A stretch of DNA of 64,000 nucleotides, from assembly GCA_942491975.1 (NCBI GenBank), contig CALOCY010000004.1, positions 868,001 to 932,000 on the forward strand, in the 5' to 3' direction. This DNA is from CALOCY01 sp942491975 (lineage in GTDB: Bacteria > Bacteroidota > Bacteroidia > Bacteroidales > Prolixibacteraceae). The position numbers and the translations under genes were made by a program. Positions 44,983-54,524 of this stretch are shown one piece after another (position 1 is the first letter of the stretch; each line of letters opens with the position of its first letter). A model generated the notes under the pieces. That model was not told the DNA's origin. It saw nothing but the letters and a program-made list of their open reading frames with translations, and did no database searches.

Positions 44983-46146
44983 TTAACTGATTTTTTGTGC
45001 CCCGTCACCAATTTCGGCAATGTAAAAATCGGCTGTGAGGCCGGTGCGTTGTGTGTAATGTTTTCCAACTTTCCGGATAAAACGGTCAATGGTTTTTTCT
45101 TTGACGAGGCTCACGGTACAACCGCCAAATCCGGCTCCTGTCATGCGGGAACCGATTACGCCGTTGATTTTCCATGCCTCTTCAGCCATGATATCCAGTT
45201 GGTTGCCGGTGACTTCGTAATCATCGCGGAGAGAGGCATGCGAAGCATTCATCAGTTTTCCAAATTGAAGGATGTCGCCTGCTTTTAGTGCCCGGACAGC
45301 ATCGCCGGTACGTTTGATTTCCGTAACCACATGGCGTGCCCTGCGTTGTATTGTTTTATCTGCAATGGAGTTTTTGTGGTGTTCAAATTGATCGGGGGAG
45401 AGTTCGCCCAGCAGCTTTATGGGGGTTATTTTGGAAATAGCCTGTACGGCAGCCCGGCATTCGGCCACCCGTTCGTTGTATTTTCCGGCATCCAGTTTGT
45501 GCGGGCTGTTGGTGTTGCTGATGATTATTTTTATGCCTTTGAGCTGAACAGGGACGTGTTCGTATTCCAGTGTGTCGCAGTTGAGAAAGATCGCATGGTC
45601 TTTTTTTCCCATTCCCGAAGCAAATTGATCCATAATGCCACAGTTTACCCCTACAAAATCGTTTTCGGCTTTTTGCGACAGTTTTATTAGTTCAATGCGG
45701 CTGAAACCACACGATAGCAGTTCATTGAGTGCGTATGCCGTGACCATTTCGAGCGATGCCGATGAGGATAATCCGGCCCCGTTGGGTACGTTGCCCTTGA
45801 ACCAGAGTTCGAATCCGGAGGAGAAATTAATGCCTTTTTTTAGGAATTGATCCACTACCCCAAGGGGGTAGTTTACCCATTCGTTGCCGACAGGTTGAAT
45901 GGGTCCGTTTAGTGGTATTTCGGTCGTGTATTTTTGGTTGGCTGATGCCAGTTTTATTACTTTTTCATCGGTTTTACGGATGGCAAGCCAGGTGCCAAAG
46001 TTTAGTGCACAGGGGAATACAAACCCGCCGTTGTAGTCGGTGTGTTCACCAATCAGGTTTACCCTTCCCGGCGAGAAGCAGACCGAAACGTCACCTGCCC
46101 CATAGCGATTAAGAAACGCTTTTTTTACCTCTCCTGCTGTTATCAT
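44983..46146 (-). CDS. galK: Galactokinase
   Basis: The 387-residue protein has GHMP-kinase motifs of galactokinase: the N-terminal signature GRVNLIGEHTDYNGGFVFP, the ATP loop NVPNGAGLSSSASLEM and the C-terminal MTGAGFGGCTVSLV. It phosphorylates galactose to galactose-1-phosphate, the first committed step of the Leloir pathway. An operator-like palindrome sits just upstream of the start, which fits control by the nearby GntR-type regulator. galT and galE are not in this window. Confidence 0.97.
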   Translation of the reverse strand: MITAGEVKKAFLNRYGAGDVSVCFSPGRVNLIGEHTDYNGGFVFPCALNFGTWLAIRKTDEKVIKLASANQKYTTEIPLNGPIQPVGNEWVNYPLGVVDQFLKKGINFSSGFELWFKGNVPNGAGLSSSASLEMVTAYALNELLSCGFSRIELIKLSQKAENDFVGVNCGIMDQFASGMGKKDHAIFLNCDTLEYEHVPVQLKGIKIIISNTNSPHKLDAGKYNERVAECRAAVQAISKITPIKLLGELSPDQFEHHKNSIADKTIQRRARHVVTEIKRTGDAVRALKAGDILQFGKLMNASHASLRDDYEVTGNQLDIMAEEAWKINGVIGSRMTGAGFGGCTVSLVKEKTIDRFIRKVGKHYTQRTGLTADFYIAEIGDGAQKIS

Positions 46147-46160
46147 GTTTATAAAATATT

Positions 46161-46188
46161 ATTACCACTGGTGGGTACTGGTTGGTAA
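46161..46188 (-). promoter_or_regulatory. Operator-like site upstream of galK
   Basis: The sequence has TTACCA at one end and TGGTAA at the other, around CTGGTGGGTACTGGT. The part GGTGGGTACTGGT reappears as GGTAGGTACTGGT upstream of the regulator gene at 47579. It starts 14 bases upstream of the galK start codon. The rest of 46189-46515 is AT-rich and holds no gene I can support. Confidence 0.55.
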
Positions 46189-46515
46189 AAATATGAAATA
46201 TTTTTTAAAAATATCATTTGTTTAGCAATCTTTTCACCTCACCCCAAGAAAAGTCGACTTTTCAATTCGTAAGTTCTTCTCACAACTATTTTCTTTTTGA
46301 TACAGCCTCAGAAATGTATTATTTGAGTTTCTGTTATCTAAATATCAGTATAACAGTTCGTTGTTTCTTTGTAACTGATTGAATGTCAAAACTTTTTTAA
46401 AGTTTGCCCAGTTGATTATGTGGCTAATAATCAGCCTATTAGTGTCTTGTAAATTTTAACTTTGGAAAAGTTTAACGAGCTATTGCCAGTAAATATTGAA
46501 ATAGAATTCAGATTA

Positions 46516-47520
46516 TCAGAGTGAATTACGCTGGATTAGACGGCACCTGTTTTTGATGCTGCCCGGTTTTTTGGCGGCAATCAATTTTGCCAGGTTTTCC
46601 CCCATGGCTACAAAGTCGGTAGATATGGTGGTGATGCCCCCGGCAACCACTTCTTTTAAGACCGTATCGTTGAATGAGACGATACCAAAGTCGGTACCCA
46701 GTTGAAAGTTACGGGCTTGTGCGGCCTGTACCAGCTTTACCAAGTTGCGGTCGGCAGGGACAAAGTAGGCTTCGTATGCATTGATCGGGTGATTATCTAG
46801 TGACGGGATGACTTCGTGTGTAATTTTGTTTTCTTTACAGAATTGTTTGAACCCGGTTACCCTTTCGGCCGGTTCTTTGCCCCCCGGATAGACCATGATG
46901 AGTTTTTTATATTTTTTAAGCAGGCCGTATCCTTCTTTCATGGCATTGTATACGTCGTTTGCAAAATCCTGATACAGGGCAGGATAGCCTGCAAGGTCTT
47001 TTTTGAGCCTGTCGAGGATAAAGACTTTGCCGGCAGGAAGCTGTTTGAGCAGTGGCAACGTGTGGTCAAATGTTGCCGGCATAATGATGTATTTGGTGTA
47101 TTTTCCCACACTCTCCTGTATGAGTTTTTTAAATACGCCGGGGTTGAAGTGGTGAAAATAGATGTCAACACTGGTTTTATTGTCGATATGTTTCAAAAAG
47201 GCGTTGTAGAGGTCTTCTTTGAAGCTGTTTAGTTCGTCAAACAGTACAAAAAGCTTTTGTTCGATGCCGGTTTTGGTGCTTTCAATGTAGTATCCTTTGC
47301 CCGGCATGGATACAATAATACCTTTGGCTTTGAGTTCATTGAATGCTACCATTACCGTGTCGCGCGAGAGGTCAAATTCGAGGCAAATTTGGTTGATCGA
47401 GGGGATTTTATCCCCTTTTTTTAGTCGTTTGTTTTCAATGGCCTGATATATTGAGTTGATCAGTTGCCTGTATTTGGGAATACCGTTATTTTCGTCAATT
47501 TGAAATATCTTTACAGGCAT
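46516..47520 (-). CDS. GntR-type regulator with periplasmic-binding-like sensor
   Basis: The 334-residue protein has an N-terminal GntR winged helix (IPKYRQLINSIYQAIENKRL, KIPSINQICLEFDLSRDTVMVAF, GKGYYIES). A LacI-like sugar-binding domain (KYIIMPATFDHTLPLL, KVFILDRLKK, DFGIVSFNDTVLKEVV) follows. This layout is that of AraR-type regulators, which respond to sugars. It lies between galK and galM, divergent from galM, and related operator-like sites precede both galK and itself. It is likely a galactose-responsive repressor of the cluster; the effector is inferred. Confidence 0.88.
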   Translation of the reverse strand: MPVKIFQIDENNGIPKYRQLINSIYQAIENKRLKKGDKIPSINQICLEFDLSRDTVMVAFNELKAKGIIVSMPGKGYYIESTKTGIEQKLFVLFDELNSFKEDLYNAFLKHIDNKTSVDIYFHHFNPGVFKKLIQESVGKYTKYIIMPATFDHTLPLLKQLPAGKVFILDRLKKDLAGYPALYQDFANDVYNAMKEGYGLLKKYKKLIMVYPGGKEPAERVTGFKQFCKENKITHEVIPSLDNHPINAYEAYFVPADRNLVKLVQAAQARNFQLGTDFGIVSFNDTVLKEVVAGGITTISTDFVAMGENLAKLIAAKKPGSIKNRCRLIQRNSL

Positions 47521-47572
47521 AATGCATAATTTAGTTTTTTTAAAAGTAGTAATTATTCACCGATAAACCATG

Positions 47573-47595
47573 ACAACCGGTAGGTACTGGTGTTA
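47573..47595. promoter_or_regulatory. Operator-like site upstream of the regulator gene
   Basis: The site contains GGTAGGTACTGGTGTTA, matching the core of the galK site at 12 of 13 bases (GGT[A/G]GGTACTGGT). It lies in the divergent region between the regulator and galM, so it could serve both autoregulation and galM control. Confidence 0.55.
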
Positions 47596-47610
47596 ATAGT
47601 GAGAAGTGTA

Positions 47611-47675
47611 GAATAGAAGAATTGAAGGAGTGAAGAATAGAAGAATTGAAGGAGTGAAGAATAGAAGAATTGGAG
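47611..47675. repeat. 24-base tandem repeat
   Basis: Two full units and a partial third unit start GAATAGAAGAATTG and continue AAGGAGTGAA. They lie between the operator-like site and the galM start. They are too few and too close-packed to be CRISPR. Confidence 0.85.
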
Positions 47676-47718
47676 AAATAAGTGGTGACCGTTAAATTAA
47701 TAAGGAGATTGAACAGGA

Positions 47719-48756
47719 ATGGAGTTGAGACGCGAACAGTTTGGAGAGGGCCGGAAAGGGGATGCAATAGTGTTGTTTACATTGAAAAACGATAATGGGA
47801 TTGTTGTAAAAACCACAAATTTTGGCGGGATAATAACAGCCATTGAGCAACCTGGACGGAACGGTCGTGTGGATAATATTGTACTTGGGTTTGATACGTT
47901 TGAGACCTACAATAGTGAGCAGTACATTGCAGGATACCCCTATTTTGGGGCATTGTGCGGACGTTATGCTAACCGTATTGCTAAAGGTGCTTTTTCTATT
48001 GAAGGGAAGAATTATCGGTTGGCTGTAAATAACGGGCCTAACCATCTTCACGGGGGGAATAAAGGGTTTGACCGGAAAGTGTGGAAGGCTGTCCCTTTTG
48101 AGAGAGAAGGGGTGGTGGGGGTAGTGCTGTCTTATTTGTCACCTGACGGGGAGGAGGGATATCCGGGAAACCTGGATGTTAGCGTTGAGTATTCCCTGAA
48201 TAATAGCAATGAGCTGGGAATTCGATACAGTGCCACGACCGATAGGGCAACACCGGTTAACCTGACCAACCACACCTATTTTAACCTTACCGGTGGCAAA
48301 GCGGCTATTCTGGGGCATAACCTTGGGGTTTGGGCAGCAAAATATACGCCGACAGACGATACATTAATTCCCCTGGGAGTTTATAAAGAGGTGGGGGAGA
48401 GCGTGTTCGATTTTCGCCGTGAACGTTTGATTGGTGCCTATTTTGACCAATTGCCGGAAGGGTATGATGTGAATTATGTACTTGACGGGGAACCCGGTGT
48501 GTTGAGAAGGGCAGCATTGTTGAGTGAACCCGTAACAGGACGAATGGTAGAGGTGTTGACCACACAGCCCGGCTTGCAACTTTATACCGGCCATTATATC
48601 CCGGAGATTGACGGGAAGTTTGGCCGTTATTCGGGGGTGGCCCTTGAGACACAGCATTTTCCCGATTCGCCCAACAGGCCGGAGTTTCCCGATACTATTT
48701 TGCATCCGGGGGAGCAGTTTAATGAGGTTACGGTTTACAGGTTTGGCCTTCGGTAA
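47719..48756 (+). CDS. galM: Aldose 1-epimerase (galactose mutarotase)
   Basis: The 345-residue protein has family motifs NGPNHLHGGNKGFDRKVW (catalytic His), PVNLTNHTYFNLTG and VALETQHFPDSPNRPEFP, with the catalytic Glu expected near the C-terminus. It interconverts alpha and beta galactose, feeding galactokinase. It is divergent from the regulator. An AAGGAG box lies 11 bases before the start, notable because Bacteroidota often lack such sites. Confidence 0.95.
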   Translation: MELRREQFGEGRKGDAIVLFTLKNDNGIVVKTTNFGGIITAIEQPGRNGRVDNIVLGFDTFETYNSEQYIAGYPYFGALCGRYANRIAKGAFSIEGKNYRLAVNNGPNHLHGGNKGFDRKVWKAVPFEREGVVGVVLSYLSPDGEEGYPGNLDVSVEYSLNNSNELGIRYSATTDRATPVNLTNHTYFNLTGGKAAILGHNLGVWAAKYTPTDDTLIPLGVYKEVGESVFDFRRERLIGAYFDQLPEGYDVNYVLDGEPGVLRRAALLSEPVTGRMVEVLTTQPGLQLYTGHYIPEIDGKFGRYSGVALETQHFPDSPNRPEFPDTILHPGEQFNEVTVYRFGLR

Positions 48757-48800
48757 ACTGTTTTTTGCCGAAAATTGTTACATTTATTGCCTCAACGATT

Positions 48801-48859
48801 CGCTCGGGCGGACATACCTGCCCGCCGTTTGCATGGCATTCAGGCGGGTTGTTCGGTCG
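48801..48859. repeat. 60-base inverted repeat, left copy
   Basis: This sequence (CGCTCGGGCGGACAT, CATTCAGGCGGGTTGTTCGG) is matched in reverse complement at 50985-51045 with only a few mismatches. The pair flanks the acyl-CoA ligase gene. No transposase lies between them. Confidence 0.85.
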
Positions 48860-49015
48860 TAGAATGTAGGATAAATAGCACGGACGTGGATGTCCGCGCC
48901 AGCGAGGGAATGATGATTTGGTATAAAACATGGAGCAAAGGGCTTTGGGGCTGCCAGCATAGGGACAAATTTTTATTCCGAAAAATAATAAATCTTGATT
49001 CTAAATTTTAAATAG

Positions 49016-50935
49016 ATGAAAACGCTTATCGAGTTGTTTGAGAAGAGTGTAAACGCTTTTTCCGAAGAGGTATTTTTGTGGGAAAAGAGAACAGATAAAT
49101 ACGAAGGGACAACTTATCTTCAAGCCCACGAACAGGTGTTGATGATGGGTGCGGGATTGATGGCCCTGGGATTGAAAAAGGGGGAGCGGGCAGGTTTGAT
49201 TGCCGAAGGGCAAAATGCATGGCTGATCAGTGAGTTGGGTATTTTGTATGCCGGTGGTGTAAATGTCCCGTTGTCCATTAAACTGGATGCTGCCACCGAC
49301 CTGAAGTTCCGGTTGGAGCATTCGGGGGCTAAAATGGTGATTGTTTCGCGCAGCCAGGCACACAAAATAGAGGAGATCAGGGATGAATTGCCCGGTTTGG
49401 AGAAGGTTATTTACATTGATGGTAAAGCACAGCCGGGCGAAAAAGATGTTGATTATGCTGCAGTATTGTCGATGGGCGAGGCATTGCTTAGCAGTAAGGA
49501 GGGGGCAGCCCGGTTTGAAGATATGTGGAAGGGGATATCCCCTAATGATATGGCCAACATTTCGTATACATCGGGCACCAGTGCCGACCCGAAAGGGATT
49601 ATGCTGTCGCACCTGAATTACGTGGCCAATGTGTACCAGGGGCACTCGCTGATGAGTATCCCCGGAAGATACCGGACGCTGGCTATCCTGCCCTGGGACC
49701 ATTCGTTTGCCCATACTGCCTGCCTGTACAGCTTTATGGTGAAAGGGGCTTCGGTGGGTTCGGTGCAGATTGGGCAGAACAGCATGGAGACCCTGAAGAA
49801 TATCCCTCAAAATATTAAGGAGCTGAAGCCGCATGTGCTGATGAGTGTGCCGGCACTGGCCAAGAATTTCCGAAAAAATATTGAAGCGGGCATCCGTAAA
49901 AAAGGGAAGAAAGCAGAGAAGCTGTTTAACCATGCGCTAAAGGTGGCTTACCGTTACAACGGCATGGGATGGGACAGGGGAAAAGGTTTGAGGTTTGTCC
50001 TGAAGCCCCTGCTGATGCTTTACGATAAAATCCTTTTCAGTAAGATACGTGAAGGTTTTGGCGGGGAGCTGCAATTTTTTATTGGTGGTGGCGCATTGCT
50101 GGATGTCGAATTGCAGAAGTTTTTTTATGCCATCGGTATTCCCATGTGCCAGGGTTACGGGCTGTCCGAGGCATCGCCGGTGATCTCTTCCAACGCCCTG
50201 CATGCCATAAAGTTTGGTTCTTCGGGAAGGGTTGTGAAGGATTTGGAGTTGAAGATTATGGATGAGGCCGGGAATGTGTTGCCAGGGGGAGAGAAGGGGG
50301 AGATTGTGGTAAAAGGCGACAATGTGATGTCGGGGTACTGGAAGAACGAAAAAGCAACGGCCGAAACATTGAAGGATGGCTGGCTGCATACCGGTGATAT
50401 GGGCCATGTAGATAAAGACGGGTTTTTGTATGTGTCGGGACGTTTTAAGAGCCTGTTGATTGGCAGCGATGGCGAGAAGTACAGTCCCGAAGGCATTGAA
50501 GAGGCACTGGTGGATAAGTCGCAATACATTGAGCAGGTGGTATTGCATAATAATCAGAATCCTTACACGGTGGGAATGGTGGTGCCCAATATGCGGGCGG
50601 TAAATAAAGCATTGGAGCAGCAGGGGGTTGCACCGGGCAGTGAAGAGGGGTTGAAACAGGCAGTGCACCTGATTCATGGTGAGGTAAATGAGTATTTTAA
50701 AGGCGGAAAGTATGAAGGTGAGTTTCCCGAGCGTTGGTTGCCGTCAAATATCGCAATCCTGCCTGAGGCATTTACCGAGCAAAACAGGTTGATGAATTCG
50801 ACCATGAAGGTGGTGCGGGGTAAAGTGGTGGAGTATTTTGATGATGAACTGGAGCACCTCTATTCTTCTGAAGCGAAAATGCCAGTGAATAAGCGCAATT
50901 TGAGCAATGTCCGGCGGTGGTATCAGGATAATTAG
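49016..50935 (+). CDS. Long-chain fatty-acid:CoA ligase family protein
   Basis: The 639-residue protein has the adenylate-forming motifs ISYTSGTSADPKGIMLSH (A3), YGLSEASPVISS (A5) and GWLHTGDMGHVDKDGFLYV followed by GRFKSLLIGSDGEKYSPEGIE (A7-A8/A10 region). It activates fatty acids with ATP and CoA at the membrane. The symbol fadD would fit by function, but I cannot separate it from other acyl-CoA synthetases. It stands alone between two 60-base inverted repeats. Confidence 0.92.
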   Translation: MKTLIELFEKSVNAFSEEVFLWEKRTDKYEGTTYLQAHEQVLMMGAGLMALGLKKGERAGLIAEGQNAWLISELGILYAGGVNVPLSIKLDAATDLKFRLEHSGAKMVIVSRSQAHKIEEIRDELPGLEKVIYIDGKAQPGEKDVDYAAVLSMGEALLSSKEGAARFEDMWKGISPNDMANISYTSGTSADPKGIMLSHLNYVANVYQGHSLMSIPGRYRTLAILPWDHSFAHTACLYSFMVKGASVGSVQIGQNSMETLKNIPQNIKELKPHVLMSVPALAKNFRKNIEAGIRKKGKKAEKLFNHALKVAYRYNGMGWDRGKGLRFVLKPLLMLYDKILFSKIREGFGGELQFFIGGGALLDVELQKFFYAIGIPMCQGYGLSEASPVISSNALHAIKFGSSGRVVKDLELKIMDEAGNVLPGGEKGEIVVKGDNVMSGYWKNEKATAETLKDGWLHTGDMGHVDKDGFLYVSGRFKSLLIGSDGEKYSPEGIEEALVDKSQYIEQVVLHNNQNPYTVGMVVPNMRAVNKALEQQGVAPGSEEGLKQAVHLIHGEVNEYFKGGKYEGEFPERWLPSNIAILPEAFTEQNRLMNSTMKVVRGKVVEYFDDELEHLYSSEAKMPVNKRNLSNVRRWYQDN

Positions 50936-50984
50936 ATAAAAGGATTCCGTTGTACTTGTTGGTTAGGTGCGGGCTACAGTTTAG

Positions 50985-51045
50985 CGATCGGACAACCCGC
51001 CTGAATGCCGTGCAAACGGTGGGCAGGCATGTCCGCTTGAGCGGG
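50985..51045. repeat. 60-base inverted repeat, right copy
   Basis: Reverse-complement partner of 48801-48859. Beyond it, 51046-51514 contains further palindromes (CCTGCCGTTTTAACGGCAGG near 51061; repeated AACGGTTTTAACCGTTTT motifs), and no gene I can support. Confidence 0.85.
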
Positions 51046-51514
51046 GGTAAGGAAATATAACCTGCCGTTTTAACGGCAGGCATAAAGCATGCGATAAAAT
51101 ACCTGAACGGTTTTAACCGTTTTGAAGTAAAACCGTTAAAACGGTTAGGGGAAGTGGACGAGTGTGTTGTTTCCCGGGGTTGAAACCCCGGGTTAACCTT
51201 TCTGGTGCACACGTCCGTTCCAGCTGCAGGCTTTGGGGCTGCAAAATTTCACCTGAAAGCAGTAAGACTACATTTTTGATCCCCGATTTTGCAAATAAAA
51301 CGCTGAAACACGCTCATTACTAGCTTATTACGATCGCATGCTGTGTTTGTTCCTGATATTCAGTATCTTACAGTGTGTTGATTTACAAAACTAAGGTGTG
51401 TATTTGTAGACTTTTTATAAAAAGCCCGGTAATTATTTACCAACCTTTGTGCCCCCGAACCCCGCCTTGCCGGATTTCGTTTTACTCAGTAAGACTATTT
51501 CGAACTTGCACGGA

Positions 51515-51545
51515 AATAAAAAAGAGAGCCGTATTGACTCTCTTT
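51515..51545 (-). terminator. Terminator of tRNA-Leu
   Basis: On the minus strand AAAGAGAG and CTCTCTTT form an 8-pair stem, and a run of T follows (AAAAAA at 51517-51523 on the plus strand). It lies just beyond the tRNA 3' end. Confidence 0.85.
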
Positions 51546-51549
51546 AATG

Positions 51550-51635
51550 TGCCCAGAACAAGACTCGAACTTGCACGGGAAAAATCTCCCACCAGGCCCT
51601 CAACCTGACGCGTCTACCAATTCCGCCACCTGGGC
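51550..51635 (-). tRNA. tRNA-Leu (anticodon GAG)
   Basis: The minus strand folds as a class II tRNA. It has acceptor GCCCAGG pairing with the 3' TTCTGGGC, D-arm GGCGGAATTGGTAGACGC, anticodon loop TTGAGGG (GAG), a long variable arm (TGGGAGATTTTTCCCG) and T-arm GCAAGTTCGAGTCTTG. The discriminator is A. A terminator follows. A short echo of its T-arm (TTCGAACTTGCACGG) appears at 51500. Confidence 0.96.
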
Positions 51636-51708
51636 ATTGCACGTGCAAAAGTAAAAAAAAACCACTAAACACAAATAGTTTACGGTAAGTTTTTACGGGC
51701 TTGCGGTG

Positions 51709-52053
51709 CTATTTACGCAATATGTTTTTTTCGTGTTTCACACCAATAACTTTTCCGGCGGGGGAGAGTGTGAAACGGTAGCATTCAACCCGTATGTGTC
51801 CTTTGCTCACCACATCTACATAGTGATGGCGCCCTGTAGCAACAGAGGCCGGGGCAATTCGTTTTTGTTTTTCGTACACAACTGTTTCGCCCCCGTTTTT
51901 AAGGGGGATTACTTTTTGAGGCTTTCCGTATTGTGTGATCAGTTCCTGTTTGGTATGCCCCAGAAATGTGCGGTTCAGTTTTTTCTGGTGTGAGCAGGCA
52001 AAAGTGAACAGTACTAAAAACAGGATGATCAATGGTTGAATAATCTTTTTCAT
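51709..52053 (-). CDS. Predicted lipoprotein, about 114 residues
   Basis: The start MKKIIQPLIILFLVLFTFACSHQ has a lipobox cysteine; a longer frame adds three residues (MSI) and cannot be ruled out. The mature part contains LGHTKQELITQYGKPQKVI, which resembles the SmpA/BamE-type small lipoprotein fold (a helix then GxP before beta strands), and a C-terminal sheet (YRFTLSPAGKVIGVKH). It could be an outer-membrane lipoprotein; no partner gene is adjacent. Confidence 0.75.
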   Translation of the reverse strand: MKKIIQPLIILFLVLFTFACSHQKKLNRTFLGHTKQELITQYGKPQKVIPLKNGGETVVYEKQKRIAPASVATGRHHYVDVVSKGHIRVECYRFTLSPAGKVIGVKHEKNILRK

Positions 52054-52112
52054 AATAGACAAACGTTAGTGTGTATAACGAAAGTATAAAACAAACATGA
52101 AAAAATGATTAT

Positions 52113-54356
52113 TTACAGTACAAATGCATATCCAACTTTAAAGAACAGGTTTTTATCGGTTTGTATGAGCTTCATTACATCATTATTTGAGTAATTGCCT
52201 GAATATCCGATGAACAGAACCGTCTGGGGATTCATTTTATACGATAAGAGTACCTGGGTAAACAGGCTTTTCTCTTCCGGATCACGCGGGTCGTCATACA
52301 TGGCCACATTGTATGTATAATGTCGGTATTGAATGGTAGCCCTTAAAAAAAGCTGTTTGGTAAATTGGTACTGTAGCTTAACATCTGAAATTGTTGCTTT
52401 AAAGACATTGTCCCCTTTGTAGTTTAGTTTATCATAAACAAACCGGTAGTTTGCCCTGAGGCGTTTCCCGATGTTATATTGAAAGCCTGATTCGATATTA
52501 AACCGGTCTCCAAGCCTGGTATTGGCGTAGTCAACCTGATCTCCAAATAAAATATTGGCAAACAGAAATGTATTTCCTGTTGGGCGCATACAATGATGTA
52601 ACTTTATCTTGTTTTGTTTAAAATAGTGTCCGTCATACAGCTCTTTTTGGTAAGTATACATGATGAAAGAGTGTATTTGTAGTGCCCCCTCAATCACCAA
52701 TGCCGTGCTGCTGCTTTTCCTTAGAAGCTGGTTTTGCATATTTTGCGAATAAACATAGTTGGATTCCAACCTGAAATTTGTCCACCAATCATTATTTTTT
52801 TTATTAATCCAGACATAGTCTCCCCCTGCCATATATTCTTTATAACCTACCTGGGGTATAAACCCCTGATCGGCCCTGAAATCATCTCCGTAGTATTCGT
52901 AAGAGAGATAATAATCGATATTTCTGGAGTTGTGCCGGTATGAAACATCAATGGCCTTATCAGAAAAAGTTCCATCGGGTTGATCGAAACGTGCTATAAC
53001 TTTTTCCGGATATTTTGTAGATGATCCCCCAATCATAAACGAAATCCTGTCTTTGTTAGTGATCCGCCAGTCTCCGTCAACACCGTATACCCTGTTAAAA
53101 TAGTTATCTCCCTGTCGATCGGTAAATAAAACCCCCATCGTGTATTTATTGCCAAAATCTTTCTTGTACCTCAGTACAGAGGCATACGAATCTTGTGTCA
53201 TTGAGCTATCGCTTGAACTTTGGCTGCCCGGGAAGATGAGATTGGTTACCTCGTCTTTCACAATGTAGGCACCAATGGTGTGTGTTTTCTCTTTCCCCGT
53301 GAGTTTAGCTCCCCATTCAGGATTACGTAATGAGCGTGTGTAAACGGCATCAAGTTTTGTTTTGAAAAAGTCTGATCCTTCTGTGAAAAATGGCCTTTTT
53401 TCCGGGAAAAAGAGGGCAAAGGGTTTGTTGACATCCAAAATTGCAGCATCGGCCTCCACATGTGAAAAATCAGGATTTACTGTAGCACCAAAAGTCATGT
53501 TGGGAGTAATTCCCCATTTACCTGTAAACCCGGGTTCAAGTTTTCTGTGTTCCCACTGAAAATCTCCCGATGTATAATCGCTTCTTGACCTGCTCAGGTT
53601 TAATGACAGTGTGGGGGCAAGTTCAATGTTTTTGCCCGGTTTTGCCTCTTCGAACCCTGTAATTTTATGAGCCTGGCAGAGGTAACAGTTATTTTCCCTG
53701 TCGCGCTTAAATGAGCCGATATGATGGCGGACTTTTCGAGGGTAGCTTCGTACAGCATCAAATCCCCAGGTTTGCTGGCCGTTTTTATTCTGAAAACGCA
53801 AACTGCTGAAAGGAATGGACATCTCCACTTCATAACCTTCACCGGTTATTTTTCCGTTCGATTTCCAAATGGCATCCCAGCTGTCATCAAAGTTAAAGGA
53901 GGAGCTTTCAATAGCATCAGTTTGTATGCCGTAAGGGTTACAAAGGAAGTCAAATGATCTGCGTTCATCATTGTAGGTGTCGAGCATTACACCTACCCAA
54001 TCGTCATTAAAAGTGTTGTCACGATCTGAGAAACGGGCACGGATTTTTTCCGGTTCCGGGTCAAAAGCTTTAAAACCGATGTAGAAGTGGGTTTCAGTGT
54101 GGGTTAAATAGACATATGTTTTTACCGGTGCCGGGATATTTTCTGCTGGTGCAACTTCATAAGCCAGTTCAATTTTTACGGCATTGTTCCAAAAACCTTC
54201 AGAGAGTTTTCCGTCAACAGTAATTTTTTGATCGGTTTTCGGAACATGGAAAGCTGTGTTTTGAATCGAATCAGATGATTTCTTTAATGCAATATTTATT
54301 GCTGAAACATTGCTGAAAGTAAAAGAAGTAAAGAGTAATAAGTAAATGGTTTTCAT
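52113..54356 (-). CDS. DUF5916 outer-membrane protein with CBM9-like domain
   Basis: The 747-residue exported protein has a signal peptide (MKTIYLLLFTSFTFSNVSA). A carbohydrate-binding-9-like N-terminal domain (KITVDGKLSEGFWNNAV, THFYIGFKAFDPEPEKIRA, DWVGVMLDTYNDERRSFDF) follows, and then a long beta-rich DUF5916 region that ends in an aromatic residue motif (FFKVGYAFVL), as outer-membrane barrels do. Its role is unknown; a sugar- or polymer-linked surface function is likely. A longer frame adds 25 residues before the signal and is not preferred. Confidence 0.88.
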   Translation of the reverse strand: MKTIYLLLFTSFTFSNVSAINIALKKSSDSIQNTAFHVPKTDQKITVDGKLSEGFWNNAVKIELAYEVAPAENIPAPVKTYVYLTHTETHFYIGFKAFDPEPEKIRARFSDRDNTFNDDWVGVMLDTYNDERRSFDFLCNPYGIQTDAIESSSFNFDDSWDAIWKSNGKITGEGYEVEMSIPFSSLRFQNKNGQQTWGFDAVRSYPRKVRHHIGSFKRDRENNCYLCQAHKITGFEEAKPGKNIELAPTLSLNLSRSRSDYTSGDFQWEHRKLEPGFTGKWGITPNMTFGATVNPDFSHVEADAAILDVNKPFALFFPEKRPFFTEGSDFFKTKLDAVYTRSLRNPEWGAKLTGKEKTHTIGAYIVKDEVTNLIFPGSQSSSDSSMTQDSYASVLRYKKDFGNKYTMGVLFTDRQGDNYFNRVYGVDGDWRITNKDRISFMIGGSSTKYPEKVIARFDQPDGTFSDKAIDVSYRHNSRNIDYYLSYEYYGDDFRADQGFIPQVGYKEYMAGGDYVWINKKNNDWWTNFRLESNYVYSQNMQNQLLRKSSSTALVIEGALQIHSFIMYTYQKELYDGHYFKQNKIKLHHCMRPTGNTFLFANILFGDQVDYANTRLGDRFNIESGFQYNIGKRLRANYRFVYDKLNYKGDNVFKATISDVKLQYQFTKQLFLRATIQYRHYTYNVAMYDDPRDPEEKSLFTQVLLSYKMNPQTVLFIGYSGNYSNNDVMKLIQTDKNLFFKVGYAFVL

Positions 54357-54524
54357 AATAGGTTTTATCTTTTTTCGGTAAAAGACGCTATAAATGCAGG
54401 CATGTTGCATGCCCCGGTTAAATTGATACAAAGAAAGATATAATTATGGTTATAAACAGGCGGAAAAAAGCGAAAATGTGTTAATGAGTTGTTAATTTCT
54501 GGACAACTATTTTTGCCTGACAAA

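Noticed and set aside
47611..47675. Possible CRISPR array
   Set aside because: The 24-base units are directly adjacent with no spacers and fewer than three copies; no cas gene is in the window.
49001..49933. A 310-residue minus-strand frame inside the acyl-CoA ligase gene
   Set aside because: It is antisense to a clear enzyme gene with all family motifs and has no recognisable domain.
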